NCBI RefSeq assembly: GCF_902706295.1
Contig: NZ_CACSJJ010000028.1
Span: 1 to 62,700 of the forward strand
Origin: Arthrobacter sp. 18067
Lineage (GTDB): Bacteria; Actinomycetota; Actinomycetes; Actinomycetales; Micrococcaceae
Direction: 5' to 3'
DNA length: 62,700 nucleotides
Within the stretch, counting starts at the first letter, position 1. Each line of letters begins with the position of its first letter. The translations under genes were made by a program, and so were the position numbers. The notes below the pieces were generated by a model, which saw only the letters and a list, made by a program, of their open reading frames with translations, ran no database searches and had not been told where the DNA came from. Shown one piece after another: positions 17,915 through 30,200 of the stretch.

Positions 17915-20900
17915 ATGGCTCTGCCTGATGGGTCCGGCAAACGCCGTGCCGTAAACCGCCGGCGTAAGGTCATCGCAGCAACTGCCTTCACTGCGGCAGC
18001 AGCTGTCCTGGTGACTGGCGCCATTCTTTACCCGGGCTTCAAGACCACCGAAGTGGACCTCAACGACGGCGGCGTCTGGGTGGTCAGCAAGACCAAGAAT
18101 GCTGCCGGGCGCCTCAACTATCCTTCGAAGTCCTTGGATGGCGCCGTAACCCCCGCCAGCACCAACTTCGACATCCTCCAGCAGGCCGGCGACATCTTCA
18201 TTGATGATTCGGATGGCGGGACCATCAACTCTGTCAGCGCCGCCAACATGCGCCTCGGTGGCGACCAAAAACTTCCCGGCTCCGCAAAAGTGAGCTTCGG
18301 AAACAAAGTCCTGGCCGTCACTGACCGGTCCAAGGGCAAGGTCTGGGCCGTTTCGCCCACCTCCATTGGTGGTTTCAGTGACGAATCGGAGCCTTTGTTC
18401 GAACAGTCCCCGGGTGTCGCGTCCGTGGTGGGTGTGGATGACACCATCCACACCCTGGACCCAAAAACGGGCACACTGACGGCAACCAAGGTGGACGTCG
18501 ACGGTAAGGCCGTGGATTCACAGGTCCGGAAAGACGACGCATTGAAGGCCGACGGCGAAGTCCAGTTGGCCGCGGTGGGCGACAAAGCAGTGGTGCTCAA
18601 TGAAACCAGCGGCGACATCGTGCTGCCCGGCGGCAGCAAGGTGCACCTGGACGATGCCCGGGATGCCAAGCTGCAGCAGAGCGGTCCGGCCGCCGATTTT
18701 ATTGCCATTGCCACACCGAAGGCACTGCTCCTGCAACCCCTGGACGGCGGGACTGCCAAGACTGTCCAAGCGGACGGCCAAGGCATTCCGGCTGCGCCTG
18801 TCCATCTGGGATCCTGCACGTACGCCGCGTGGTCCGGTGCCAACAAGTACGTCCGCGATTGCACCAACGAGGCAGACAACAGGCGGTCCGACGTTCCCAA
18901 GGCGAGTGCATCGCCGTCGTACGTTTTCCGTGTCAACCGCGATCTCGTGGTGCTGAACGACGTCAACTCCGGCAACGTCTGGATGGTCAACCAGAACATG
19001 CAGCTGGTCAACAACTGGGACGATGTCATCCCGCCCCAGCAGACCTCGGACGACGCCGAAAAGGACTCCGCGGACGAAGTCCAGCAGACAGTGCTTCCGG
19101 ACCGCAGCAAACCGAACACAGTGCCGGTCGCCAAACCCGACGCGTTCGGCGTCAGGGCGGGCAAGACCACCGTTCTGCCCGTCCTGGACAACGACGCCGA
19201 TGCCGACGGCGATGTCCTCACGGTCAGCACCAGCGAACCATTGAAGTCCGGCGCTTTGTCTGCCGTCTACGGTGGCACCGGCTTCCAGATCGCTGTTCCG
19301 GCAGGAACCACGGGTTCGGAAACGTTCAAGTATTCGGTCGACGACGGCCGGGGCGGCACAGGGGCCGCGGACGTTGACCTGCGCATCGTGCCCGCAGAGG
19401 AAAACAACGCGCCGCAGCCCAAGCCCAACCGGAACAACGCTTTGGTGGTCCAGTCAGGAAAGATCGCCAGCCAGTTTGTCCTCACCGATTGGCTGGACCC
19501 CGACGGCGATGACATCTTCGCCGTCGCCGTCTCCAGCAGCGATCCCGCGGACCAGGTCCGGATCAGGCCGGACGGCTTGCTCACCTTCCAGGACTCAGGG
19601 GCGGGCCCGGGCCGTAAAACACTGACCGTGAGTGTCTCGGACGGGTCACTGACCACCCAAGGGCAGATCAGCGTTGACGTTCGTGCTCCCGGTGCGCTGC
19701 CGCCCATCGCGAATGCCGACCACGTGGTTGCGGTGGCGGGCCAGGACACGGTGATCGCCCCGCTCAAGAATGACACCGACCCCCAGGGCGGCACCTTGCG
19801 GCTGGCGCAAGCGCAGCCGGATGCGCAGTCGACCGCGGTGGTCGGGCCGGACCAGCAGACGTTTACTTTCAACTCGGAGTCAATGGGTCCCCACTACGTG
19901 ACGTATATGGTGACCAACGGACCGGCGAGTGCGCAGCAACTGGTGCGCGTCGACGTCGTGTCCGGGAACAGCGACGGCGCGCCGGTGGCTGTCCGCGACA
20001 TCGCCCTCCTGCCCAGTGGCGGCAGCACCGTGGTTGATGTCCTGGGCAATGACTCGGACCCCAGCGGAGGCGTCTTGGTGGTCCAGTCGGTCACCGCGGC
20101 TGACGGGCTTCCTGTTTCCGTTGCAGTGCTGGACCACTCGGTGGTCAAGATCACCGACATCCGGGCCCAAGGCCAGCTCTCCCTGAAATACACCATCTCC
20201 AATGGCAAGGCGTCGGCAACGGGGGACATCTCAGTACAGGTTGTTCCAGCGCCTACCAAACTTCAGGCGCCGCAGGCCAAGCCGGACGAGGTATCCGTGC
20301 GTGCCGGTGATGTGGTGACCATTCCGGTCCTGGACAACGACACTGATCCCAACGGCGGAGAGTTGACGCTTGACCCCGTCCTGGCGCAGCAGCCGGACGA
20401 AGCTGCCGGCAGAATCTTCGTTGCCGGGAACACGCTGCGGTATATCGCCGGCGAGGAGCCCACCACTGTTTATGCGATCTACAAGGTCAGCAATGCCTCG
20501 GGCCAGACGGACTCGCAGCAAGTCACCATCCGGATCCGCGCCCGCGACGACGCAACGAATACCCGGCCGGAGCCCCGGAACCTGACGGCCAGGGTGGTTG
20601 CAGGGATGACGGTGAAGATTCCGGTCCCCTTGGACGGCATCGACGCCGATGGCGACTCTGTGCAGCTCATCGGTATCGACAAAGCTCCCGAACTGGGGAC
20701 AGCGATCCTTCGTGACGGATACCTGGAGTTCACGGCTGGCGGCACGTCGGCCGGCACGGACACCTTCAGCTACCGCGTGCGGGATCGTATTGGTGCGGAG
20801 AACACCGGCACGGTGATCGTCGGGATTGCGCCCGCCGAAGCCGATAACCAGAAACCCATCGCCGTGGACGACGTCATTGATGTCCGGCCCGGCCGCCGGG

Positions 20901-23900
20901 TTGCAGTTAATGCCCTGAAGAACGACTCAGACCCCGACGGCGATCCCATAGCTTTGGTATCGACGTTCGAGGCCAAACCGGAGCTCCAGGTTGAAGCTGC
21001 CGCGGGCAAGGTAGTTCTGACGGCCCCCGGTGTCGCCGGCACGGAAAGCATCAGCTACCGGATCCAGGACGATAAGAAGGCCGAAGCGTCCGCTGTCATC
21101 CGCGTTCAGACCAGCCCGACTGCGCCGCTGCACGCTCCTGTGGCAGTGGATGACCGGATCACGCTCGCTGAGACGCTGGGTAAGACTGCCGTGGACGTTC
21201 CGGTGTTGAAGAACGACTCCGATCCCGACGGCGTGGCTGAAGACCTCACCATCTCCCTGCCGGACGGAAACCCGAACGCCCGCGTGGGGACAGCCGGCAA
21301 CGTGGTGGTGACGCTGCTGCCACAGGACCAGTTGATTCCTTACACGGTGACGGATATCGATGGTCAGTCGGCTACCGCCGTCATGTGGATTCCTGGCCAG
21401 GGACTCCAGTACCCGACACTCTCCAAAACCGATGTCGTGGAGGTCACTGCGGGGGAGGAGATCACCTTGGCCCTGCAGGACTACGTGAAAGTCCGGGAAG
21501 GGCGCCAGCCTCGTATCACGGTCGCGGACAAGATCCGCGTCCTGGGCGGCGACTCCACGAATGTCATTGCCGGTGACGGTACCGCGCTGAGGTATGCAGC
21601 CCAGCCTGAGTATGTAGGTCCCGGCTCCATCACCTTCGAAGTGACCGATGGCAGTGGTCCGGACGACGCCGAGGGCTTGAAATCGACCCTGACCATCATG
21701 ACCAAGGTGCTGCCGAACCCCAACGCCAATCACGCCCCCACCTTCAGCGGAGCTGCGATGGAAGCGCCCAAGGGGGACACTTCGGAACTGGACCTGGCCA
21801 ACCTCGCCGCAGATGTTGATGAACAGGACCAAGGCAAACTCGCCTTCAGCCTGGACGGTGACCTGCCGGGCGGATTCGACGCGCGGGTGGAGGGCACTGT
21901 CCTGAAAATCACGCCCGGCGGTTCGCTCAACCCGGGAGCCCGCGGAACGGTGCCGCTGAAGGTCACCGACGGCCGCTCGGAGCCCGTGAAAGCAGCCGTC
22001 ACAGTTTCGGTGGTCTCGTCCAACCGTCCGAAACCGGCAGCCAACGACGACGTAGTGGACAAAGCCAACGCCGGTAAGTCCGAAACCATCAACGTGCTGG
22101 GCAACGACTTCAACCCCTTCAGCGAACCGTTGACCGTGGTGTCTGCCGTGGTTGAAACCGGATCCGCTTCGGGTGAGCCGGCCATTGGCGGTGACTCCAT
22201 AACCGTGACGCCCGCCGATGGTTTCAAGGGGGTCCTCGTGGTCAGGTACACCATCAAGGACAAGACCGATGATCCCAGCCGGCAAGCAGTGGGTCGTGTG
22301 CGCATCACGGTGCGGGACAAGCCCGATGCCCCGTCGGCGCCGGTCGCTACCGACGTCCGCAGTAAGACGGCGGTACTCAAGTGGGCGCCGCCGTCGGACA
22401 ATGGCGCAGCCATCACGAAATACACGGTGAAAGCGGCCGGATTCCAGCAGGAATGTCCCACCACTACCTGCACGCTGACTGGACTGACCAACAACGTCAA
22501 GTACGTCTTCACAGTGGTTGCCACCAACGAGGTCGGCGAATCCCAGCCGTCCGTTCCCTCCAACGAGATCACTCCGGACGAGAAGCCGTCGCCCCCGGAC
22601 GTCCCCACTGTCAAAGCCGGCGACAAAGACCTGGCCATCACTTGGACCCCCGCCAAAACCGAGGGTTCCCCGGTGAAGCACTACAACCTGGAGATATCTC
22701 CGCCGCCGGCCAACGGAATTGCCGTCAAGAACGAGGTCACTGGCCTTAGCTACACGTGGCCCGGCCTGACCAACGGTGTGAAATACAAGGTCCGCGCGCA
22801 GGCCGTCAACGACCTCGGCCCATCCGACTGGGGGCTGTATTCCGCAGAGGATCACCCCGCCGGCATCCCCGGAACACCGGCACCCCCGAGCACCACGGTG
22901 GTGTCCGCCGTTGGTTCCCAGAACCAGCTCCGCGTCGACTGGGCTGAGCCGAACATCAACGGCGACCCCATCAAGAGCTATTACGTGTCCATGAGTGGCG
23001 GCAGCGGGTCCACCCAGACGCAGACCATTCCAGGGAACGTCCGGACAGCAACCTTCACGGTTGCTACCGACCAATCGGCGTACACGTTCACTGTTCAGGC
23101 TGAGAACAAAGCAGGCAAGAGCCTGGTCAGCGCGGCCTCAGCGCCGCGCAGGGCAACGGGAAAGCTGGGTACTGTTCAAAACGTCAGTGCCACGCCGGCC
23201 AATACCGGCGCGGCCGGTGGTCAGCTCACCATCAACTTCAGCGCCCTCGGCGATACCCAGCGCAACGGTTCCAAAGCCAACGAAGTCAGCTACACGTACT
23301 CTGCTGGCGGGCGCTCCGGTGCCATCCAGCCCGGGCAGACAGTAGGAGGCTTTGCCAACGGCCAGGCCACGAGTGTTACTGTCACGGCGCACTCCACGGT
23401 GGCGCCCAGTTCCGACGCCAGCCAAGCTGCAACCGCGACGCCGTTCGGCTCGCCCGGTACGCCGTCGGCGTCGGGTTCGAACGGCGCCGTGAACCAGAAA
23501 TCGGTGACCTTCAACTGGTCTTCGCCAGGTACGGCCACCAACGACGTCAAGACGACGAAGATTCGCATCGACAACGGCGGCTGGGAGACAGTCGGAGCCT
23601 CGGGCAGCCGGACCATCAACACTGCCGGGTGGGAAGAGACGCACAGCATCGCCGTGCAGACCTTCAACTCGCTGGGAACCGGCGGCCCCGTGGCTTCTGC
23701 CAGCGCCAAGTCCGGACGCGAAGGTCAATGGACCACCACCATGAACCCTGGAGCGGTGGTACGTTCCTGCAGCTTTACAGCAGGCGGAGCCAACTATGAT
23801 CCGAACAGGAAGACGTGTGACGGCCAAAGTAACAACACTCCGCCGTGGATGGCCTCCGCCGATCAAGGCGCCATTGTGGTGCGTTGTTACATTGACCAAA

Positions 23901-24031
23901 CAGATAACTGGACCGGCATGCACCGCTGGTGGCGCATCGAATCCGGTTCCTACCGCAACGTGGGCCGGTACATCATCGCAGGTCACACCCACTTGGGAGA
24001 CCCCGCAGGCATCGGAGCACCCCCGTGCTGA
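17915..24031 (+). CDS. Giant membrane-anchored Ig-like/FN3 repeat protein 1
   Basis: A ~2,038-aa protein. A short basic cytoplasmic N-terminus (KRRAVNRRRK) is followed by one membrane helix, then LYPGFKTTEVDLNDGGVWVV and a ~330-residue extracytoplasmic head, possibly a beta-propeller. From about residue 400 to 1475 there are ten to eleven Ig-like/cadherin-like modules about 95 residues apart, most marked by NDxDPDGD-type acidic loops (for example VLDNDADADGD, ALKNDSDPDGD, VLGNDSDPSGG) that may bind calcium. Three clear FN3 domains and one degenerate one follow, then a Cys-containing C-terminal domain ending in Cys. It should stand on the outer face of the membrane. No LPXTG motif or C-terminal helix is present, so the N-terminal helix is the anchor. 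A GTG five codons upstream is an alternative start. It is paralogous to the next gene and heads the kinase/ATPase locus; its partner is unknown. Confidence 0.85.
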   Translation: MALPDGSGKRRAVNRRRKVIAATAFTAAAAVLVTGAILYPGFKTTEVDLNDGGVWVVSKTKNAAGRLNYPSKSLDGAVTPASTNFDILQQAGDIFIDDSDGGTINSVSAANMRLGGDQKLPGSAKVSFGNKVLAVTDRSKGKVWAVSPTSIGGFSDESEPLFEQSPGVASVVGVDDTIHTLDPKTGTLTATKVDVDGKAVDSQVRKDDALKADGEVQLAAVGDKAVVLNETSGDIVLPGGSKVHLDDARDAKLQQSGPAADFIAIATPKALLLQPLDGGTAKTVQADGQGIPAAPVHLGSCTYAAWSGANKYVRDCTNEADNRRSDVPKASASPSYVFRVNRDLVVLNDVNSGNVWMVNQNMQLVNNWDDVIPPQQTSDDAEKDSADEVQQTVLPDRSKPNTVPVAKPDAFGVRAGKTTVLPVLDNDADADGDVLTVSTSEPLKSGALSAVYGGTGFQIAVPAGTTGSETFKYSVDDGRGGTGAADVDLRIVPAEENNAPQPKPNRNNALVVQSGKIASQFVLTDWLDPDGDDIFAVAVSSSDPADQVRIRPDGLLTFQDSGAGPGRKTLTVSVSDGSLTTQGQISVDVRAPGALPPIANADHVVAVAGQDTVIAPLKNDTDPQGGTLRLAQAQPDAQSTAVVGPDQQTFTFNSESMGPHYVTYMVTNGPASAQQLVRVDVVSGNSDGAPVAVRDIALLPSGGSTVVDVLGNDSDPSGGVLVVQSVTAADGLPVSVAVLDHSVVKITDIRAQGQLSLKYTISNGKASATGDISVQVVPAPTKLQAPQAKPDEVSVRAGDVVTIPVLDNDTDPNGGELTLDPVLAQQPDEAAGRIFVAGNTLRYIAGEEPTTVYAIYKVSNASGQTDSQQVTIRIRARDDATNTRPEPRNLTARVVAGMTVKIPVPLDGIDADGDSVQLIGIDKAPELGTAILRDGYLEFTAGGTSAGTDTFSYRVRDRIGAENTGTVIVGIAPAEADNQKPIAVDDVIDVRPGRRVAVNALKNDSDPDGDPIALVSTFEAKPELQVEAAAGKVVLTAPGVAGTESISYRIQDDKKAEASAVIRVQTSPTAPLHAPVAVDDRITLAETLGKTAVDVPVLKNDSDPDGVAEDLTISLPDGNPNARVGTAGNVVVTLLPQDQLIPYTVTDIDGQSATAVMWIPGQGLQYPTLSKTDVVEVTAGEEITLALQDYVKVREGRQPRITVADKIRVLGGDSTNVIAGDGTALRYAAQPEYVGPGSITFEVTDGSGPDDAEGLKSTLTIMTKVLPNPNANHAPTFSGAAMEAPKGDTSELDLANLAADVDEQDQGKLAFSLDGDLPGGFDARVEGTVLKITPGGSLNPGARGTVPLKVTDGRSEPVKAAVTVSVVSSNRPKPAANDDVVDKANAGKSETINVLGNDFNPFSEPLTVVSAVVETGSASGEPAIGGDSITVTPADGFKGVLVVRYTIKDKTDDPSRQAVGRVRITVRDKPDAPSAPVATDVRSKTAVLKWAPPSDNGAAITKYTVKAAGFQQECPTTTCTLTGLTNNVKYVFTVVATNEVGESQPSVPSNEITPDEKPSPPDVPTVKAGDKDLAITWTPAKTEGSPVKHYNLEISPPPANGIAVKNEVTGLSYTWPGLTNGVKYKVRAQAVNDLGPSDWGLYSAEDHPAGIPGTPAPPSTTVVSAVGSQNQLRVDWAEPNINGDPIKSYYVSMSGGSGSTQTQTIPGNVRTATFTVATDQSAYTFTVQAENKAGKSLVSAASAPRRATGKLGTVQNVSATPANTGAAGGQLTINFSALGDTQRNGSKANEVSYTYSAGGRSGAIQPGQTVGGFANGQATSVTVTAHSTVAPSSDASQAATATPFGSPGTPSASGSNGAVNQKSVTFNWSSPGTATNDVKTTKIRIDNGGWETVGASGSRTINTAGWEETHSIAVQTFNSLGTGGPVASASAKSGREGQWTTTMNPGAVVRSCSFTAGGANYDPNRKTCDGQSNNTPPWMASADQGAIVVRCYIDQTDNWTGMHRWWRIESGSYRNVGRYIIAGHTHLGDPAGIGAPPC

Positions 24032-24175
24032 CCACGACGAAACGCAGCAACGAGGCAGTTGTCCCCATCGCGCGCCCTCTAGTTAAGGCCGTAGGCTGTC
24101 AAAGCCAATGGATAGCCCGGTCTCGGGTTTCCTTGGCGGGCCGTTTGGTGCGTGGGATAGTCTTAGGGACTGAAA

Positions 24176-24206
24176 ATTCCGCCGCCGTATGGGGGTACTG
24201 CGGAAT
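24176..24206 (+). promoter_or_regulatory. Stem-loop in the leader of the second giant gene
   Basis: ATTCCGC (24176-24182) and GCGGAAT (24200-24206) form a perfect 7-bp stem with a 17-nt loop in the 250-bp gap between the two giant genes. TAGTCT at 24158-24163 could be a -10 hexamer for the second gene, placing the hairpin just inside its mRNA. The remaining gap shows nothing else. There is no terminator for the first giant gene, so readthrough is possible. Confidence 0.3.
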
Positions 24207-24281
24207 GTACGGCTGCCGGCATGTGCCGGTTGGCCAGGAAGTCGCTGGGGAGCGGCTGTATATCAAGGGAATTTTGGGGCT

Positions 24282-27200
24282 GTGAGAAATTTCTTCGGCA
24301 AGTTGGGGCTGACAAGGCGTCAAAACAAAAAGTTCATAGCGGGAACGGCTGCCACCGCGGCGGGCGCGTTGTTGATCACCGGGGCTGTACTTTACCCGGG
24401 CTTCAAGACCACCGAGGTGGACTTGAACGACGGCGGCGTCTGGGTTGTGAGCAAAACCAAGAACGCCGTGGGTCGGTTGAACTACCCGTCGCGCGTTCTT
24501 GACGGGGCCGTGACTCCGGCAACCACCACCTTTGATGTCCTGCAGCACGACGGCAACGTCTTTGTCGACGACGAATCCGGTTCCACCATCAACCAGGTCT
24601 CTTCCGCGAACCTGAAGCTCGGCGGCGATAAGCAACTCCCGTCGTCGTCGCAAGTCAGTTATGGCTCCACCGTCCTCTCGGTGACCGATCCCGCCCGTGG
24701 CAAGGTATGGGCGTTGTCTCCCTCCACCGTTAACGGTTTCGATGAAGAAGGAACCGAACCGGTCCTGACAGGGGACCAAGGCTTGGTGTCCGCAGTGGGC
24801 GCCGATAACCGCATCTACACAGCGGATCCTGGCAAGGGTGAAATCACTGTGACCACGGTGGACGCCAATGGCGAGCGGGCAGACTCGCAGGTCACCACAG
24901 TGGACGAGCTTAAAGGCGCCGGCGACCTTCAGATAGCCGTAGTGGGGGACAAACCCGTCGTTCTTGATGCCGGGTCCGGGAACCTGTTCCTGCCCGGTGG
25001 CCGCAAGCTCCAACTGCAGGACGCCCGCGAAGCGAAGCTCCAGCAGAGTAGCGAGGACAGCGGATTTGTTGCCATCGCCACCCGCAAAGCCCTCCTGAAG
25101 CAGCCCTTGGACGGATCCACCGCGGCAACAGTCAATGCCGACGGCGAAGGCGTCCCCGCAGCACCTGTGCAGGTGAGCAAGTGCGTTCACGCTGCCTGGT
25201 CCGGCGCCAACAAGTATGTTCGCGACTGCGAAAATGACGCGGACGACAAGAAGAACGACGTCCCCAAAGCCAGTGCCTCGCCCAGTTACGTCTTCCGCGT
25301 TAACCGCGACCTCGTGGTCCTCAACGACGTGAACTCGGGAAGTGTGTGGCTCGTCAACCAGAACATGCAGCTCGTCAACAACTGGGACGATGTTGTTCCT
25401 CCGAAGAACCAGTCCGATGACCAGGACCAGGAGTCCGCGGACAACAACACCATCAACGTCCTTCCGGACCGCACCAAGCCCAACCGTGCGCCCGAAACCA
25501 AACCGGACGAGTTCGGTGTCCGTCCGGGCCGGACGTCCATCCTCAGCATCCTGGACAATGATTCAGACCCCGACGGCGATGTCCTCACCGCGTCGGTTGG
25601 GGCCAATGGGCCCAAAGCAGGGGCGCTGGAGAACATCTACGGTGGCTCAGCGTTCCAGATCAAGGTTCCGGCAGATGCCAAGCCCGGCACGGAAGTCTTC
25701 GATTACAGCGCCTCCGACGGTCGTGGCTTGTCAGCCGGGGGCAAGGTAACCCTTCGCGTGGTGGCGCCCGAAGAGAACAAGCCGCCCTTCTTCAAGCGCG
25801 GCGAGCCCACCACCATGCTGGTGGAACAAGGTAAGTCCGTCAGCCAGAACATCCTGACGGACTGGATGGATCCCGACGGTGACGACCTTGTCCTCCTCGA
25901 TGCGAAGTCGGACAACGACCAGGACCAGGTGAAGGTCCGCCGCGACGGCCTCCTGACGTATCAGGATTCCGGTGCAGCGCCGGGCAAGAAGAACGTCACC
26001 ATCACCGTGTGGGACGGCCGGGCAACCACCACAGGCCGCGTTGTGGTCAACGTCCAGCCGCCGGGCGCCCTCGCGCCAGTGGTGAATGCCGATCACGTCA
26101 CGGCAGTAGTGGGCCAGGACCTGGTGATCGCACCGCTGAAGAACGACGTTGACCCCAACGGGGGCGCCCTCCGTGTCGCCCACGTCGAAGCCGCAGGGCC
26201 AGCAGAGCTGGGTCCAGTGACCGACGGCGGTACGTTCACCTTCCGGAGCACCACTCCTGGTCCGGTGTACTTGACGTACATCGCCAGCAATGGTCCGCAA
26301 AGCAGCCAAGGCCTGATCCGCGTTGACGTGGAGTCCGGCAAGGACTCGGGAGCCCCTGTCGCCGTCCATGACGTCGCGCTCCTGCCCGTTGGGGGAAGCG
26401 TGCTGGTGGATCCACTCGCCAACGACTCCGATCCGTCCGGCGGCGTACTGGTGCTCCAGTCCGTTACCGTCCCTGATGGGTCCTCGGCCTCGGTCAGCGT
26501 GATCGACCACAGCGTCCTGCGCGTCACTGACGTGCTGGGCGCAAAGGAACCGTTCGTGTTCAGCTACACGATGTCCAACGGTCGCGCCTCAGCCACGGGC
26601 ACCGTGGGCGTCGTCCCGGTGCCGGCCCCCGCCGTCGTCGAGGCTCCCCAGCCGAAACCCGACGAAGTCAACGTGCGCGTCAACGACGTCGTCACTATTC
26701 CGGTCCTGGACAATGACACGCACCCGCAGGGCGAGGAACTGTCGGTGGATCCGGTGCTTGCACAGAGCATCCCGGAGGAAGACGGCAAGGCGTTCATCTC
26801 CGAAAAGACCCTGCGATTCATCGCGGGGCCAACTCCCAAGACTGTACGTGCCATCTACAACGCGGTGGACCCGCAGGGGCAGAAGAGCGCGGCAGCCGTC
26901 ACCATTCACATCCTGCCCCTGGAAGGCGCCCAGAACTCGCGCCCGCAACCGCAGAACCTCACGGCACGCGTCGTGGCAGGCGGCAGCGTCCGGATCCCGG
27001 TGCCGCTCGACGGCATCGATCCCGACGGCGACTCCGTCCAGCTCACGGGCATCGACAGCACGCCGACCATGGGAACCGCGACGGCGGGCAGCAGCTTCAT
27101 TGATTTCGTCGCCGCTGGTGACGGTGCCGGTACGGATACGTTCCGGTACAAGGTGATCGATCGCCAAGGTGCGGTCAACACCGGAACGGTGACAGTCGGC

Positions 27201-30200
27201 GTCGCTCCTCGTGGCGACGACAACCAGAAGCCTGCTCCCGTGGACGACGAGGTCAAAGTCCGCCCGGGGCGCCAGATCGCTGTAGACGCAACGGCCAACG
27301 ACACCGATCCCGATGGTGACATCATCCGCATCCTGACGGACAGCATCGAGGCCGATGCGGGAATCGAAGCCACGGTCAGTAAAACCAGCGGCCGCGTCCT
27401 GGTGACGGCACCTGCCGCCGAGGGAACCGTCAACGTTCGCTACTCCGTGGCCGATGACCGGGATGCGGTGGGCAACGCCAGCATCAGGGTGATCGTCAAG
27501 AACGACATCCCGCTTCAGGCACCGATTGCGCGTGATGACCGCGTGACGTCGGCGCAGACGCTCGGCAAGACCGCCGTGGATGTTCCGGTCCTCAAGAACG
27601 ACGAAGATCCTGACGGCGTGGGGGAGAACCTCAAGGTCAGTACGGGTTTGGAGACGGCACGTCCGGGCTCCGAAGGCAACGTGATTGTTGAACTCACCGA
27701 GCAGCCGCAGCTTGTGCCGTACACCGTTGAGGATGTGGATGGCCAGAAGTCCACGGCCATCATCTGGGTTCCGGGCATCGGCCAGCAGGTTCCCACGCTC
27801 GCCAAGGACGAAGTGGTGGAGCTTGTCTCCGGCCAGTCCGTCACTGTGAATCTCGCGGAATGGGTCAAGGTTCGTGACGGGCGTTCACCCCGTCTGACCC
27901 AGACCGACCGCATCAAGCTCATCGGCGCTGACGGCAGCGATGCTGTTGCCAACGGCGGAACGGCGATCAAGTACACCGCTGGAGCGGAGTACGTTGGTCC
28001 GGGTTCCATCAGCTTTGAAGTCACTGACGGTACCGGTCCGGACGACCCGAACGGCCTGAAATCGACGCTGAGCATTCGCACCAAGGTGCTGCCGGACCCG
28101 AACAAGAACAACCCTCCGGTGCTCCTGGGCAGCGACCTGGACGTTCCAAAGGGCGACTCGGCCAGCCTGGACTTGGGCAAGCTCACGTCCGATCCCGACT
28201 CCGACGACGTCCAGAACATGAAGTACGAACTGGTGGGCGGTGCTCCCGGCGGCTTCAGGGTGAATGTCGATGGCACCACCCTGAAGGTCTCTGCCGAGGA
28301 TTCGGTGCAAATTGGCCAGGGTGGAACTGTCCAGGTGAAGGCCAAGGATCCGCGGGGACTTGAAGCGCTGGCAACGTACAAGCTCTCGCTGACGGCTTCC
28401 AACAGGCCCAAGGCGGTAGCCAACGACGACGTTGAACCGGATGCCCAGTCCGGGAAGCCTGTCACGGTCAACGCGCTGGCCAACGACTCCAACCCGTTCC
28501 CTGACACTCCGTTGAAGATTGTCTCGGCGGTCACCGAAACGGGCCAGGGCACAGCAGAGGCCAGCGGCGGGAACGTCACCGTCACGCCTTCGGCGGGCTT
28601 CACCGGAACCATGGTCGTTGCCTACACGGTGGAAGACAAGACGGGGGAGCTGTCGCGCTACGCGACGGCCCGTATCCGCCTCACGGTCAAGGACAAGCCG
28701 GCCGCGCCTACGACGCCACTCGCCCAGAGCGTGGGGGACCAGACGGCCTTGCTGACCTGGAACGCCCCCGCTGACCGTGGTTCGCCCATCACCAAGTACA
28801 CCGTGTATGGCGAGAACGGCTTCAAGCAGGATTGCCCCGCCAACACCTGTACTTTGACTGGCCTGACCAACAACGTGAAGTACCACTTTGCGGTCACAGC
28901 CACCAACGCCATCAACGAGTCCGAACGCTCGCCGGTGTCCGCCGAGGTCCGTCCGGACGTCAAGCCGGATACCCCGATTGCACCCACACTGAAGTTTGGT
29001 GACAAGCAACTGTCCGTGGCCTGGGTTCCCCCGGCCAGCAAGGGCTCGCCCATCAAGTCCTACGATCTTGAGATCTCGCCGGCTCCGGCCGGGCAGAATC
29101 CCCAGATCCAAAACCTCACAGGCAACAGCCACGTGTGGACCGGACTGACCAACGGCGTGGCCTACAAGGTCCGCGTCCTGGCCCGGAACGACGCCAAGGA
29201 ACCGTCCGAGTGGAGCCCCTACTCTGCGGCGGAAACTCCCGCTGGTGTGCCGGCGACGCCTGCCGCGCCTTCGGTGTCCGGCGCTGGGTCGGTTGGCGAC
29301 CAAAGCCAACTCCAGGTCAGCTGGGCCGCGCCGAACAACAACGGCGACGCCGTGTCCGCCTACACGTTGACCACGTACCGGGGCGGGGCCGTAGTGACCA
29401 CGCAGTCGGTGGGGGCGACCTCGCAAAACGTCACGGTTGCCAACAGCGAAGCTGATTACACCTTTACTGTCTCGGCGACGAACAAGGCCGGCGTCAGCGG
29501 TGTCAGCCAACAGTCAGCGGCTATCCGTGCGGCAGGAAAGCCCGGCATCGTAGCTGCGCCCACGGCAGCACTGGTGGAGACCAACGCGGCCGGTGGCAAG
29601 ATCCGCGTGGCCTTCAACCCGCTGTCACAGAAGGAACGCAACGGGGCCAACGCCAACGAGATCAGCTACCGGTATGCCCTGACGTCCGGCGCCAGCAGCG
29701 GACCGATCCCCGCCGGGGGCGGCGTTATTGCGGCACCGAACGGCCAGGACACGGCCGTGGTGGTGTGGGCAGTATCCTCACGAAACCCCACACCCGGCGA
29801 CAGGAGTGCCGCATCAAACACCGTGAACCCCTATGGGCTTGCGGCGGCGCCGACTGTTACCGGCAGCAAGAGCAGCGGCGTCGGCGATAAGACGGTGTCC
29901 TGGACGTGGAATCAGCCCAGCGGCAACGGCCGGCCGGTTACCGGCTACCAGTACAGCCTTGACGGAGGCGGATGGACTGACACCGGGCAACGGAGCTTCT
30001 CCACGAGCGTGGGGTTCAGCGAAACCCACACCCTGAGAGTCCGCGCCATCAGCGGTGGCCAGGCCGGCAACGTCGGAAGCGACACGTCCCGCAGCGGATC
30101 TGCGCCTCCGCCCCCGGACCCGCCGGCAGGCGAGGTCAGGGCTCACAACAACACATGCCCTGGCCAGCCGGGAAGGACAGATACCTACAACCCCAGCGGT

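Noticed and set aside
20927..23074. Open frame of ~715 codons antisense to the first giant protein
   Set aside because: It mirrors the repeated Ig-like modules and has no recognisable fold; the sense strand has strong domain evidence. The similar long frames antisense to the MMPL, carboxylase beta and MoxR/DUF58 genes are rejected for the same reason.
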